A stretch of 64,000 nucleotides of DNA from Aspidiotus rigidus (Eukaryota; Arthropoda; Insecta; Hemiptera; Diaspididae): positions 2,480,001 through 2,544,000 of the forward strand of contig JAVHKY010000034.1 in assembly GCA_035079385.1 (NCBI GenBank), given 5' to 3'. This document shows positions 44,792 to 55,705 of the stretch, piece by piece; position 1 is the first letter of the stretch, and each line of letters starts with the position of its first letter. The position numbers and the translations under genes were made by a program. The notes beneath the pieces are model-generated. The model had not been told where the DNA came from, searched no databases, and saw only the letters and a list, made by a program, of their open reading frames with translations.

Positions 44792-47370
44792 ATAATTTTT
44801 GACATGCGTTGCACAATTGGATTACCGTCGGCCTTTTGTACGTTGAATCTCCCTCAGTTCGTGTACAAGAAATTTGTCTACTCCTCGTACATTAATAGGT
44901 AAACTGATACCGTATTCAATAACGAATTTGCAATACTCATACTAGAACCACATACTGCCACCACTGCGCGTCGATTTACAGTTTAACCGAGGAAAATGTT
45001 TTTTCGATTCGGTCTTCCGGTCGGTAGTCTTTTAAATCAACAGTGCAAAAAAAAAAAAAGCTTTTGCTACTCGGATTCATTGTCGTACTACTGGTAGGTA
45101 CCTAGACCGCATGATTCTACTCTTGCTCTTGATTGTTCGCCATTATTTCTGTTAATTTGTCTGGTAATTTAAGAAGGATTATTGAACGGGAGCAAGATGG
45201 TATGTTATTCGACGAACAAAAAGACATTCAAGAAGGTTTGTGTCTTCGTACATAATTATGAAAAATTCATCATCTTAAAATTAGCCTGTTCGCAGAATCT
45301 ACAAATAATACTTATGACACGAGAGTTAAAAAGTGTATAGTGAGACAAAGGCGCAGGTCTGTACATTCGGTCCAGAGGGTGGTAACAAAGGATCTGTCGG
45401 ATGTGCGGAAGCTTGAATTTGAAAATAGCTTCGCGAGTTGATGGAAGGCGAGCCACAATTCAAAGCAGACGTTTTAGGTTCCAAAATAATATTCATACAC
45501 AATCATTTACCAGGATCGACGAGTACAAAAATGCTGGAAAGCTTTATAACATTGTTAGAAAAATTCCGTAATACTTATCTTAGTCATTTTTCTCTGCTTT
45601 AGAGCCTTCACACGTCGGGTATACTACATTTGTGACATTGCTATAAGTATCATACTTCTGTAAGATTGACTTGCCTTTGCCAAAGAGTCTCCAATAACGG
45701 CTAACGAAGTCACCGAGTTAAACGTACTTCTTATAGAGACCATTTTTAAAAACACATTCAAACATAAAATTTCCCAAGTGTATTTTTTAAAGGCAAACTG
45801 GATTGATTTCTCCCAAATGAAAAATATTTCTGACCCCTACGTTAGGTTATAATGGTACGGACACAAATCTAGAAGATGAGACAGGCTTGAAAAATCAATA
45901 TTATCCCCCAGTCTAAAGACGAGAAGTATGTCACTTTTATCAGTTTATCAGGGTTAAACTTCCAAATGAATTTTCAAGACTTAGGCTTTGTACGAAGAGA
46001 GTAAAGGCAGGAAAACTTTCCCGATGTGGGGTTAATCAGCAAATCGGGAAAAGTTTTCTGATCTTTGTTTCATACGTCGTCGATCCAAAAACAGTCTGAG
46101 CTTACTGTTGAAACCGAAAGAATTTTGAGGCGAGAAATTTGCATGAGTAAGAGAAATACCGAGTCTTTAGCCGTTCACAGGTTATTAGAGACTAGATGCC
46201 CGAAAACTAAGTCAGGCCCAAACCAATTTCTTACAATTCGCAAGCTGCAAGAGCTTGACCAAAATTTTGCGGCTTGTATTTCATTTGCAACGAGCATAAT
46301 TCTGAACTTCATAACCAGAGAACAAAGATGAGTTCTTTGTGGACGGAAAAAGGAAGTGAGGATCATGCTTATGTCCTCTAGTATGTGATCTCATTTATAT
46401 TTTAAGGCCACGCCTGCTTTGTGATGAGAATATGGCTTAGTTAGGGAATTTTTCTCACAGGGGCGTGAGACCTGTTCTTGCACTAATGTAGGCGTGGTGT
46501 ACTGTAAGATAAGCTTTATCTATCTAGCCGCATATGGATATCAACGTTAGTGACGTCACTAGCTCGTGACGTCATAACACTCCATGATGGCTGGCAGTGA
46601 CGTCATTAGCGTAGATTGGACTCTCTCTTCCTTACCCTCCTCTATTCTTGGGATCACTCACTCCGCTCGTAAGCCACTTAACAGACACCATTATACTATG
46701 CCTAATAGTAATACTGCTCGGGTCTTCTTCATACCAGGTTGATGACGTCATACTTTCAGATTTCAGAATTGAGTACTACTCCTTAGCATCCATTATACTG
46801 GGCTATACAGTTTACTAAACTATACTAAGCCTACTATTAGCCTTCATGAAACTAGGCCTAACGTATGCTCATACTAAACCACTTTTAGATGACAAAGATG
46901 AGGGAGGTGGATTGAACTCGCAGATTTTAGAATCAGACTTGGGGTCATAGTTGGAGGGGGGCTCGGGGTCAAGGCTGATGACATGTCATAGTTTATTATA
47001 AAAGAAGAGAAGATATATACAGTATACACGATTATTAGAGGATGTGGGGGTGACTCGCAGGGTGGTACAAACTTGCAGGGGCTAGGAATCAGGAAACTTC
47101 AGGAAAGTCATGAAGTATGCCAACAGACCCAAATATGATTTGATGGATGATTTGACGGAGTGTTGGGGATTGAGTTTAGGGAGGTAGAGCCCATGCGATT
47201 CAGAAAATTGTAGTAAGATGTTATGGCGAGAAAGCGAAGTGGGGTGAGTAGGTAGCTCTGGAAATTGGGCTGTGGTTGCCAAGAAGTTAGCCAAAAGCGC
47301 TCGATGTGTTAAAAATTCATTGCAGTTTTTGTATTTGTTCCTTCACTTCTTTAAGTATCTTTCTTAATTA
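44792..47370. other. No recognisable gene
   Basis: A 17-bp stem (AGGAAAACTTTCCCGAT at about 46,009 and its inverse ending near 46,060) and a TGACGTCA cluster at 46,545-46,750 are the only structures seen. Open frames at 45,256-45,456, 46,065-46,331 and 47,082-47,294 have no motif. Confidence 0.4.
46545..46755. repeat. Cluster of TGACGTCA palindromes
   Basis: Four copies of TGACGTCA at about 46,552, 46,567, 46,600 and 46,743. It shares the word with the tandem array at 41.4 kb and the stretch 5' of PLE-B, probably as part of one repeat family. Confidence 0.55.
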
Positions 47371-47732
47371 CACACATGAACAAATTTCAAACTTTTGGAA
47401 CGAACATGAATTATTATAGAAGGTATTTCTAGAAGTATTTCCGACGCTGAGTACCATGCCATTTACTGTTTTTTAATATTACCTCTCATTATTGTGCAAT
47501 ACTTATGTTTACTTACCGCGGATTGTTGCGACGCGTAACGTATCTTATCGAGCTACAAAATTTCAACGCGCGAGAAGGTACACCTGCCTGTCGCGATGAA
47601 GCACGGGAATTAAAAGTGGGTATTGCACAATAATGAGAGGTAAAATGAGATGGTACTTAGCGTCGAAAATACTTCTTGAAATACCTTCTATAGTTCATGT
47701 TCATTTCAGAAGTTTGAAATTTTTCATGTGTG
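47371..47732. mobile_element. Foldback element with about 110-130-bp inverted arms
   Basis: Arm 47,371-47,502 (CACACATGAA ... ATTGTGCAATAC) and arm 47,620-47,732 (GTATTGCACAAT ... TTCATGTGTG) are reverse complements with scattered mismatches and one gap of about 13 bp. The loop is about 117 bp and comparatively GC-rich. No coding content; MITE-like. Confidence 0.75.
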
Positions 47733-48689
47733 TCCGTAAATTGCGAAAACGTATTGGTTCTATTGAGTGGGAGTAAAAAGGAGGCTCTGCTTCTCCAGAA
47801 CAGACGCTGAGAAGAGGACTAATACGAAATTCTCCAATTGATGTTTGGACAATATCTTTGGTAATTTGGGAAATTAGAGCACCATTGTCTAGTTGGAAGC
47901 GAATAAAGCTTTTATGCAGTTGGAGGAGTAGTTTATGGTTGCACCCTTACCTAGGGTGAAACAGGTACTTGGCGTGCGGCAGATTTACGCACAGATATTA
48001 CAGGCAACTGCCTGGGCCGGCAAATTTTTGATGTATTCTGGTTGATAAACACCAGAAAAATGCCAAATTGGAAAAAATTTGATGAAATGAATGGTGGGTG
48101 GCACATGGCCATCTGCCAATACAAAAATTTAAATCCACCGTTGTACTTGACAATACCAGCGGCATCCAGGAATTTTGCTCAAAGTGATTTCATGAGAGGA
48201 ATCCAAGAGAATTTTTCAAAAAAAAGTCCCAGGAATTTTTAAGAACGCCTTAAAGGAATAGAGGGGGAATAAGGATTGGAGAACGACGGTACTTTTGGGA
48301 GATGACGAGTCTTCTTTTATCCGAGAAGAATCGAAAATCACGGTCTGAAGCTTACGATGAAATTTTATTCAAAATTTGTTGAAGCAGTCGCGCTGCTCTA
48401 AAGGGTTTGAGGACTAGATAAAAATAGAATAGTCGTCAGCGAAAAGGTATCATGTCATGGGACATGAGAAACACTTATGTCTTTGATAGATATTAGTATT
48501 AATTAATAGTAGGACTCGCCAAATTATGTCATTTCAGATAAGAAGAGAGACATTCTTCAATTTTGACTGTATGGTGCAGAAAGCTTGGAAGTAGGTTTGG
48601 AAGGTCGCCTTTAAGTCTTATGAGTAGTCACTGTCCGCGGGGAAAAGCTAGTTGAAGGTAAAGAAAAAAAAATAAAGTGAGTGTTCCTA

Positions 48690-49010
48690 ACATCATTAAT
48701 TTATTGTTAGAGGTCTGTTAGGATTGCAAAGTATTTCGGCCTTATTGAAGGCCGTATTGGACGTTGGAAAGTCTTTTGTTAAGAATTTGTTCAGCTCTAA
48801 AAGATGATATGAATCGGGTGGAGAGGGGTCTCTATAAGGTTTTACAGTGAGTAGGGTAATCGCTAATTTCAGTGATTGTGGGTATGTTTCTTGGAATAGG
48901 ATTGAGTTGAATATTGAGAGGAGGTACATGTGTAAGAGAGCAGTATGAAATAGAAGCGTGAATATTATCAGGTCTGGGAGAGGCCTTTCAAAGTTATCAT
49001 TTTGATATTG
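48690..49010 (-). pseudogene. LINE reverse transcriptase fragment (I/Jockey type)
   Basis: Minus strand: RPDNIHAS in one frame, then in the next LLSIFNSILFQETYPQSLKL, AITLLTVKPYRDPSPPDSYH. These match the order PGPDNIH, LL.IFN..L....P..WK.A, KP.KDP..P.SYRPI at the start of a non-LTR RT. Active-site blocks are absent. Decayed. Confidence 0.5.
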
Positions 49011-50109
49011 GCTCAGTTACTTTTGTATCTCTCTTCACACCTTTTTGACTTTAGGTCATATCGCAATATCAGAATTTCTCATGAATATTTTGAGAGAGTA
49101 CCAAAGCAGAGGTATAATGATGCTTCGTTTTAAAAATTTAGAAACTGTATTGAAGAGTTTGACGAGAGCGCTATTTTACCCGTCAAAATTTCTGGTTCAA
49201 ACTTCAAGAAATTTATAATGGCTTCTGTACATATAGTAGGCTCGCTTTTCTCCTATTCCTACAGCACAGCTTCATCCAAAACATTAAGAAAAGCTTTTTG
49301 CGAGAAACTTCAGTCAATTTTTCATCTCATCATTTTTAGAGCACGTAAAAGGCAAATAAGCATGAAGCTGAGGCAACTATAAAAACGAGAATTAATGCAC
49401 CTAAATTACTGGGAACAAGAATGCCGTATTACAATCAGTTATTAACTCGTAAAAAGGGCATTTTGTAAATACTGAAATACACAGCGAGTGTAACGTGCGG
49501 CAACGTTAGAATTCTCTTTCTTCCTCTTATAAATGCAGCATGTCGGGCGCACTATAATTAAAATTTTATTCCGACATTACTCGTCAAACATTCTTCTTTC
49601 CTTTTGACCATTTTTAATTCAGAAGCGTAAAACCAAAAGTTGTACTGTTCCAATTCCTATTTAATCAGTGGCCTTATATAGTTGTTCCTCGTGCTCCATC
49701 ACCGTCTTCAAATGATTAAACAATAGTTTGCTTTTTTATTAACTTTATCCATCGATTTCAGCAGCTCCATAGCTGGAATTTTCGAGATTAGCGTAGAAAA
49801 CTTAGAGGGGAAAAAAAAGTAATAATACTGTGTAAGACATTATTTCGATAGAAAAAGCTTACGCGCTTAGATAACTTTTTGTAGACGAGCATTATTGGTC
49901 TTGAAAAGTTTTTGCTTTGTAAGTGCCGATAATGATTGAAATTCTTTTTACGATACGATACAGTGAACTTGAAGTACATCTTAAAGACCATTATATTGAA
50001 TAGACAGAGCTTATATTAAAATTTTTCAAAAATGAGTTCTATTGGATAACTCGTAAGTTTTCAGACAAAATAAATAAGAAGTTTTTAGAGTTGTACCTTC
50101 ACAAATATT
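49011..50109. other. No recognisable gene
   Basis: AT-rich; one open frame (49,788-49,991, minus) without motif. Confidence 0.4.
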
Positions 50110-50255
50110 TGTAGCGCATTGCGTCATAGGTAAACTCGCAGATATTCTGTGCAGTCACCTTTATATACGCTGGACGAAGTGTTTCACCCTATATCGTCCT
50201 CGGCCGGCCTGTCTATTTTACATGCTTATCTACGGATAGGTGATTATGAACCGCA
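50110..50255 (+). repeat. TRIM left LTR
   Basis: 146 bp, TG...CA ends; contains TTATATACG at about 50,160, a possible promoter TATA element. Confidence 0.8.
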
Positions 50256-50561
50256 AAAGTGGTGGAGGCGCCGGGTACTCCCTTGGAAATGCGTCAGTTC
50301 TCCAAGCATCCGAACGGTAAGACCCACGTGGCACTAGTAATGAGGAGAACTGCTGAATCAGTCCTATTCAGGAACGTTGTTCATAATTAGTATTATCCGC
50401 TACGAGCATTCAATCTCAATTCCTCAGTCGTGCAAGCATATCATATGTAATCCATTTCTCTGCAAGCCACTACAAGCCTCTGCAAGCAAGCCACTAATAT
50501 GCCTCTGATAATCATTCAAAGCCTCTGCACGCCAACGCTCCGCTTCCAAGGGGGGGAGACC

Positions 50562-50707
50562 TGTAGCGCATTGCGTCCTAGGTAAACTCGCAGATATTCT
50601 GTGCAGTCACCTTTATATACGCTGGACGAAGTGTTTTACCTTATATCGTCCTCAGCCGGCCTGTCTATTTTAGATGCTTATCTACGGATAGGTAATTATG
50701 AACCGCA
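50562..50707 (+). repeat. TRIM right LTR
   Basis: 146 bp, same ends as the left LTR, immediately preceded by the polypurine tract. Confidence 0.8.
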
Positions 50708-52195
50708 AAATATTAACTGCAATGAACCACGTATACGAGAATTTGAAGATTCAGGTGGGATTTAGGCTTGGAAGAGTGTACAAGTATAGGTGGTATTTGA
50801 TTTGCCAAAGAGACTTTCTCCGTGTAAGCTCTAATTTGGGGCTATTTGTAAACCTTTAGCACAAGAGCGAATATCGATCAAGGTCACTTATTTTTATTCA
50901 CGGACTGTCATGTTGAAAGCCCGTTAACCTCTATTCCTCTTCTAAAAGTCTATTACATGAAGGATCATTAGTATCCTCTGACTTCTGAGCAACTCGAATA
51001 AACTTCATATATCTCACTTGTTTAAGCTTCGCACGAAATTACAAAACGAATGTCTACATAAATGTTCTTAAGGGTGATAACGCTGATCATGTCGCCCGCA
51101 GACGTCTGAACTCCGAAAATGGAACTAGCAACCATTAACGAAACTCACGTTAAGCTCTTATACGATCTTTCAAGATAACCCGTCACGGCGAATTACCTTT
51201 CGATAATTTTTTGCTCCTGTTTTGAAACGGCAGACTTAGGTATTATTCCTTTTCGTACGCCATCGGTGCTGGGTTTCAAATCCATCCGGTAACAGCGTAA
51301 CCACAAGACCAGAGGATTCATTAATGCGACTGATAATGTTATATCGCTATCATGCAGAACGAATAACGAGGTTCGAGTATCTCCGCTATTTCTGTGCCAG
51401 TGCACCGTGAGTACATAGCATAGATATTATATCCAGGGAAAATATTTCATTGCCTTCTAAATTACTATTAATGGAAACCATAACGTATCGACATTTTAAT
51501 AAATTCATAATGCGACAGTAGCCTACCAATGTGCATGCCAGTAAAAATATCGCTGGTCGAACACTATAATATACAGTTACGATATATATTTTCTTCAACT
51601 GATAAATACCACACGATCGTCGTGCAGCCGGTAATTTATCGACCTTCCATATAGGTGGTATGGTCCACCACGAATTGGATGATTTTTAAAATATTTTATA
51701 AACATTTCGATGCGGTTTTGTTTGGGAGAATATGATATTTATTTATGAGTGCGAGGAGAGGAAGAAGAGTTGACTCTCTTTTTAAAAAGGTGTAAAATCT
51801 CAACTTCTCTCAAGTGAATTAATATTAGTTCGATGTCTTCATTAGGCAGCGAAGACAAGTGAGCGCAAGATTGCCTAAAAGCGCACTTCTTGTGATCACG
51901 ATTCTTTATATCAGTTCCTATCGACCGGGACTTCGAGCTATATTAACTCTGAGACAAAGATATTATTGAAATTTTAATCGAACTTTTTATTCTCGTGCAT
52001 AACTCGTATTTTCAACACACTCCAATCGATGGATATATTGTAGTAACTTACTCGTTTTCTACGTCCTTGGAATTATTAGCTTATCAAAGGTGAGTCGAAT
52101 GGTATGAGAATCTCTGACTCAGCTATATAACGGAAAATTCTAGAGGCTAGAACGTTGAGAGAAAGAGGGGGCCATCATAAATTAGGGAAGGAGAC
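50708..52195. other. No recognisable gene
   Basis: Frames at 51,193-51,598 (minus) are open but featureless. Confidence 0.4.
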
Positions 52196-52873
52196 ATGAA
52201 GATCATGGAGATGATGATAGTAAAGAATAGGAAGATACACGCGCGAACGATGTCTCAAATTTCAACTTTATCCTGCGAAGAACCGCCCACTGGGAATTAT
52301 GTTCGTCTTCCTTTTCTTGGTGGCGCCTCATACAAAATTGCTTCTATCATAGGTAAAGCTAACCTCCGAGCTTCTTTCTACTCTCCCTCCACTCTACGTA
52401 CTCTCTCCAACGTCAAAGGTCCACCTCCCCCCATTTGGGAGAAGAGTGGAGTTTATAAACTCGAATGTGCTAATTGTGAGGTCAAATACATTGGTCAAAC
52501 ACCCAGATCTTTATCAACTCGTGTCGACGAACATATTTCCTCCTGGAAAGGACACAACACCACCAGATTTTCTCATTTTGCTGACCATCTGCTCAAACTT
52601 AACCACTCCTTCTCCTTGGACAACGTTACTCTTCTTCACCAGGCCTATCACCCTTCGCTCCTGCGGAAGTTAGAAAATATCGAAATACGCAAGCACATTA
52701 ATAAGAAAGAAAAACTAGCTAATGATATCATTCTAATGAGTAATACTGACATAGCGGCACGTGTTTATCTTCGTTTTTGTTCTCAGTACTGTTCAACTGA
52801 TGATGCGATGACGACCTATTCACCGCGAAACTGCAGTCTCACAATAATATATTTTTACTGCGTGTCTACGTAA
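52196..52873 (+). pseudogene. PLE family E: linker and GIY-YIG endonuclease
   Basis: 5'-truncated element. The frame has NYVRLPFLGGASYKIASIIG and RASFYSPSTLRTL, which is the RT-to-endonuclease linker, then SGVYKLECANCEVKYIGQTP, RSLSTRVDEHISSW, FADHLLKLNHSF and KLENIEIRKHI. The endonuclease looks complete: GVY, YIG, Arg and the CCHH residues. The RT is absent. The wording is distinct from A-D. The first ATG is unlikely to be the original start. Confidence 0.75.
52796..52846 (+). ncRNA. Hammerhead-like core after PLE-E
   Basis: CTGATGA (perfect CUGANGA), then a segment beginning TGCG and ending CGC, then GAAAC. Both conserved boxes are consensus; stem II is short and contains a long loop. It overlaps the end of the E reading frame, consistent with the 3' repeat of a PLE. 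Confidence 0.35.
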
Positions 52874-52879
52874 AACCGT

Positions 52880-53447
52880 ACTCTTTTTCTTTAGTTGACT
52901 TCTATGTCGGGGCAGTCCTCTCTCCCCCTCAAAAAGTTCAAGTGGATTTTTCTTCCCTATGTGGACAAATTTTCCAAAGGCTTGACCGAGATTCTCAAGT
53001 CTCATTGTCCTATAAACTCCGCACTTTAGGTGCTCATTCGGATTCGCCCAAAGATCGCACCCCTCTTCTAGGTAATTGCGGAGTTTATAAATCATGGCCT
53101 GTTACATAGGGGAGACTAAACGAAGCTTTTCCATCCGTTTCGATGAGCTTAAGAGGGCGTTTGACACCAACTTAAAAACGAGAAAGTCTACGTTCGTGGA
53201 GCATTTAATTGAGGCTGGTCATCTGTTTGACCTCAATAAATACCATCCGATTCTGTATGAACCAAGGTTCCGTCGTCGGAGAGCAATTGAGGACATCGGG
53301 ATTTGCCACCATTTGAAGTATGGAGATTACGTCCTCAATAAAGTCCTCCCTGAGCATGGGCTCATCCCTATTTATTTTGGGCTGCTTTCTACTCAGTCGT
53401 ATGAGGAAAGGGTGGAACGTCAAGAAGAAGAAGCCACGGCACCGTAG
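52880..53447 (+). pseudogene. PLE family D: linker and endonuclease fragment
   Basis: First frame: KWIFLPYVDKFSKGLTEILK, matching the RWIRLPYLGKFS linker, with a stop soon after. Then NCGVYK and, in another frame, CYIGETKRSFSIRFDELKRA, FVEHLIEAGHLFDL, RRRAIEDIGICHHLKYGDYV to a stop at 53,447. The region between GVYK and YIG is damaged. Family D resumes at 55,706 after the PLE-C insertion. Confidence 0.7.
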
Positions 53448-53457
53448 ACCACACAAG

Positions 53458-53473
53458 ATCACCTCCCCCTTCT
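53458..53473 (+). repeat. Target-site duplication, left of PLE-C
   Basis: ATCACCTCCCCCTTCT; the partner at 55,689-55,705 is identical except for one more C. It lies in the 3' region of PLE-D. Confidence 0.7.
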
Positions 53474-53534
53474 AAATTACGGCACATACTGATAACGAAG
53501 GTGAAAAAATAAATTATCCAAAAAGAACAAATTT

Positions 53535-53795
53535 ATGAACGTTACTCAACTTGATATGGACGAAGAAAATCTGATTCGTAAAGGGCTCAAGCAGAGCCTC
53601 CCCCCGTTAGAGATGGATAGTACTCTTACCAAGCTCGTCGCAGATTTGGCCTCCAAAAACGGTCCAGGATTCAATGTACAGAACAAAGTGGCTGAAACGA
53701 TCAAAACAGCCCAAATCCCGTTCGCCGATCAGAATACCAAATTGTTGATTAAGAGGATAAGGAGAAAGATGAGGGATGGTGATTTATTTATCCGA
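53535..53795 (+). pseudogene. PLE-C N-terminal part, before frame break
   Basis: MNVTQLDMDEENLIRKGLKQ, SLPPLEMDSTLTKLVADLAS, GPGFNVQNKV and LIKRIRRKMRDGDLF. This is the counterpart of the FNSDETSLLEKGLKFSMPPL region of family A. It ends at a TAA just where the TKADKGNA block should follow. A loss of seven or eight bases between DGDL and DKGN is the simplest explanation. Confidence 0.75.
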
Positions 53796-55473
53796 TAAAG
53801 GTAACGCCATAGTTATTCTCGAGAAAGCTACTTATGTTAGGAAAGTTAATGAAGCACTTCGTGATATGAACGCCGTCGTTAATGAAAAGTTCAATTTTAA
53901 TGCCTATGTGACCGAAGTCAGGAGGGTCGTTAACCGGAGTGAATCTCTCATCAGGAAAGTACCCTTGAAAAAGATGATTCTCGTACCAAACCCTGTACCG
54001 CCGAGGCTGTATGGCCTCCCTAAGGTCCATAAGGAAGGTACTCTTATGAGGCCGGTAGTTTCTTATGTCTCCTCCCCTGCTTACTACTTGGCTAAATTCC
54101 TTGACCGGTGGTTTAAGTCTAGGGTTGACTTTATATCTAAACACTCTGTGAAAAATTCTGTTAATCTTATTGAGAATATTGTTGATAGTAATCCTCCTCA
54201 GAGGTCCTCCTTGCTCTCGTTTGATGTAGTAGGTCTCTTCCCTCATATTCCAGTGGCCCCTACGCTTCAATGTTTGGGTGAGCTTTTAGTTTCTGCTCAA
54301 GTTTCCCACGAGGAGATTTCTGAATTTTTTGAATTGCTTAATACCTGTTGGAATCCTAACTTCGGTTTATTTAATGGTAAAATTTATGAGTTCCCCTCGG
54401 AGGTGGGGATACCTATAGGTTCACCTTTGGGCTCCCTCATTTCTGAGGTGTTCATGTTTAGGCTTGAAACCGAGTTATTCTCCTGCCTTCCTGCCTCGCT
54501 AGACCATATCGTTTACTGGTACAGGTTCGTCGATGACGTTCTGTGTCTGTGGAGCGGCCCTGACCATCTGAGAGATGCGTTCCTTGAATACATCAATAGT
54601 TTATATCCTTCTATAAAATTCACCATGGAGGTTGGTGGCTCTCACATCAATTTTTTGGACCTCTCCATTACTGTCTTTAATAACCATCATGAGTTCGGCA
54701 TCTTTAGGCAGGGGACGTGCACTGACATGACCATAGATGGGTCTTCGTTCTGCCCCCCTTCCCATAAATATGCTGCTTATAACTCCTTAGTTCACAGGCT
54801 TGTCCACGTTCCTCTGAGCTCCTCAGAGTTCTCTAAAGAGGCTTCGGTCATTAAAAACTTGGCCATTCGCAATCATTTAGATATCGATATCGATATCGAT
54901 GGTTTGATAAGGACAAAATTAATCAAAAAATTTCTCGATGGGACTACCTCCCTCCCTCGTAATACTAATGATAAATCTAATAGATGGATTCGCCTCCCCT
55001 ATTTGGGCAAATTTTCTTCTATATTAAGTCGGGTCTTAAAACCTTTTGGCTTTAAACCAGTTTATTACTGTCCCACTACTGTGAAAAGAATTTTTAGTAA
55101 TACTAAGGATCGCATCCCGAAGAATGAGTCGAGTGGTGTTTATAAACTTAAATGTCAGGACTGTGAGGGTGTTTATATAGGTGAAACTAGTCGCCAACTT
55201 AAAATAAGAAAGAAAGAACATATGAAGGCTTGGAAGTCCAATTCTGTAGGTGAGTCTGCTTTTGCTGACCACCTTATATCGCAAAATCATAAGTTCGAAG
55301 AGGGCTCTATTACCTTGCTTCATAATGAGAGTTCCTATAGGAAACGTATTGCTCTTGAAAATATTGAAATCGTCCGCCATAAACATGATACTAAAGTTAC
55401 TCTTCTTAACCAGTTTATTCCCGAAGATGAGTTTATCGAGAAGGTTTATTGTTCTAGTCATGAATCACCATAA
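53776..55473 (+). CDS. PLE-C reverse transcriptase with GIY-YIG endonuclease (565 aa)
   Basis: The longest intact PLE frame in the window. Residues: SDKGNAIVILEKATY 6-20, LVPNPVPPRLYGLPKVHK 69-86, RPVVSYVSSPAYYLAK 92-107, LSFDVVGLFPHIP 147-159, EVGIPIGSPLGSLISEVF 209-226, catalytic FVDD 251-254 (family A and B have YVDD), SHINFLDLSIT near 290. Then the linker RWIRLPYLGKFSSILSRVLK and the endonuclease SGVYKLKCQDCEGVYIGET, FADHLISQNHKF, ALENIEIVRH. No C-run interrupts this family at the VPNPVPP site. The RT and nuclease residues I can check are all present. The assigned start is only the first possible codon after the frame break. Confidence 0.87.
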   Translation: MVIYLSDKGNAIVILEKATYVRKVNEALRDMNAVVNEKFNFNAYVTEVRRVVNRSESLIRKVPLKKMILVPNPVPPRLYGLPKVHKEGTLMRPVVSYVSSPAYYLAKFLDRWFKSRVDFISKHSVKNSVNLIENIVDSNPPQRSSLLSFDVVGLFPHIPVAPTLQCLGELLVSAQVSHEEISEFFELLNTCWNPNFGLFNGKIYEFPSEVGIPIGSPLGSLISEVFMFRLETELFSCLPASLDHIVYWYRFVDDVLCLWSGPDHLRDAFLEYINSLYPSIKFTMEVGGSHINFLDLSITVFNNHHEFGIFRQGTCTDMTIDGSSFCPPSHKYAAYNSLVHRLVHVPLSSSEFSKEASVIKNLAIRNHLDIDIDIDGLIRTKLIKKFLDGTTSLPRNTNDKSNRWIRLPYLGKFSSILSRVLKPFGFKPVYYCPTTVKRIFSNTKDRIPKNESSGVYKLKCQDCEGVYIGETSRQLKIRKKEHMKAWKSNSVGESAFADHLISQNHKFEEGSITLLHNESSYRKRIALENIEIVRHKHDTKVTLLNQFIPEDEFIEKVYCSSHESP

Positions 55474-55564
55474 TTCCGTCATCTTCTTCCTTCCCTCCCT
55501 CACGCGTTTTCGGTTTCCTGTTCGTGTTGTACTTGTAATTACTTCAGTCTGTGCTTCGTATTGC

Positions 55565-55597
55565 TTTGATAACGGCTTTTTAGCCGAAAACTGGCTC
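55565..55597 (+). ncRNA. Hammerhead-like hairpin at PLE-C 3' end
   Basis: TTTGATAA, C, a perfect GGCT-TTTT-AGCC hairpin, GAAAA, then CTGGCTC. It lies about 95 bp after the stop, in the same relative place as in families A, B and D. Confidence 0.35.
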
Positions 55598-55705
55598 AGC
55601 CTGTATTATTTTAACGTTCATACGGTAGTAAATTCATTTGAATTAATAAATTTGTTCTTTTTGGATAATTTATTTTTTCACCTTCGTTATCACCTCCCCC
55701 CTTCT

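Larger units (their letters stand above)
50110..50707 (+). mobile_element. TRIM-like miniature LTR retroelement (598 bp)
   Basis: Two direct 146-bp repeats, 50,110-50,255 and 50,562-50,707, differ at 6 positions (about 96% identity). Each begins TGTAGCGC and ends ACCGCA (TG...CA). Five bases after the left repeat is TGGTGGAGGCGCCGGG, which starts with TGG as a tRNA primer-binding site should. Directly before the right repeat is AAGGGGGGGAGACC, a polypurine tract. AAATATT flanks both outer ends (50,103-50,109 and 50,708-50,714), the likely target duplication. The 306-bp interior has no gag or pol. The set of features fits a terminal-repeat retrotransposon in miniature, mobilised in trans. The tRNA was not identified. 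Confidence 0.85.
53474..55688 (+). mobile_element. Penelope-like retroelement, family C, nested in PLE-D
   Basis: 5'-truncated element of about 2.2 kb with inverted terminal sequences: 53,490-53,536 is the exact reverse complement of 55,646-55,692 (TGATAACGAAGG...AACAAATTTAT). A further GAACGTTA/TAACGTTC pair at 53,537-53,543 and 55,612-55,619 is separated by about 26 bp in the right arm. The insertion is bracketed by the 16/17-bp direct repeat. Inverted terminal repeats are one of the two arrangements known for PLEs. Confidence 0.8.
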
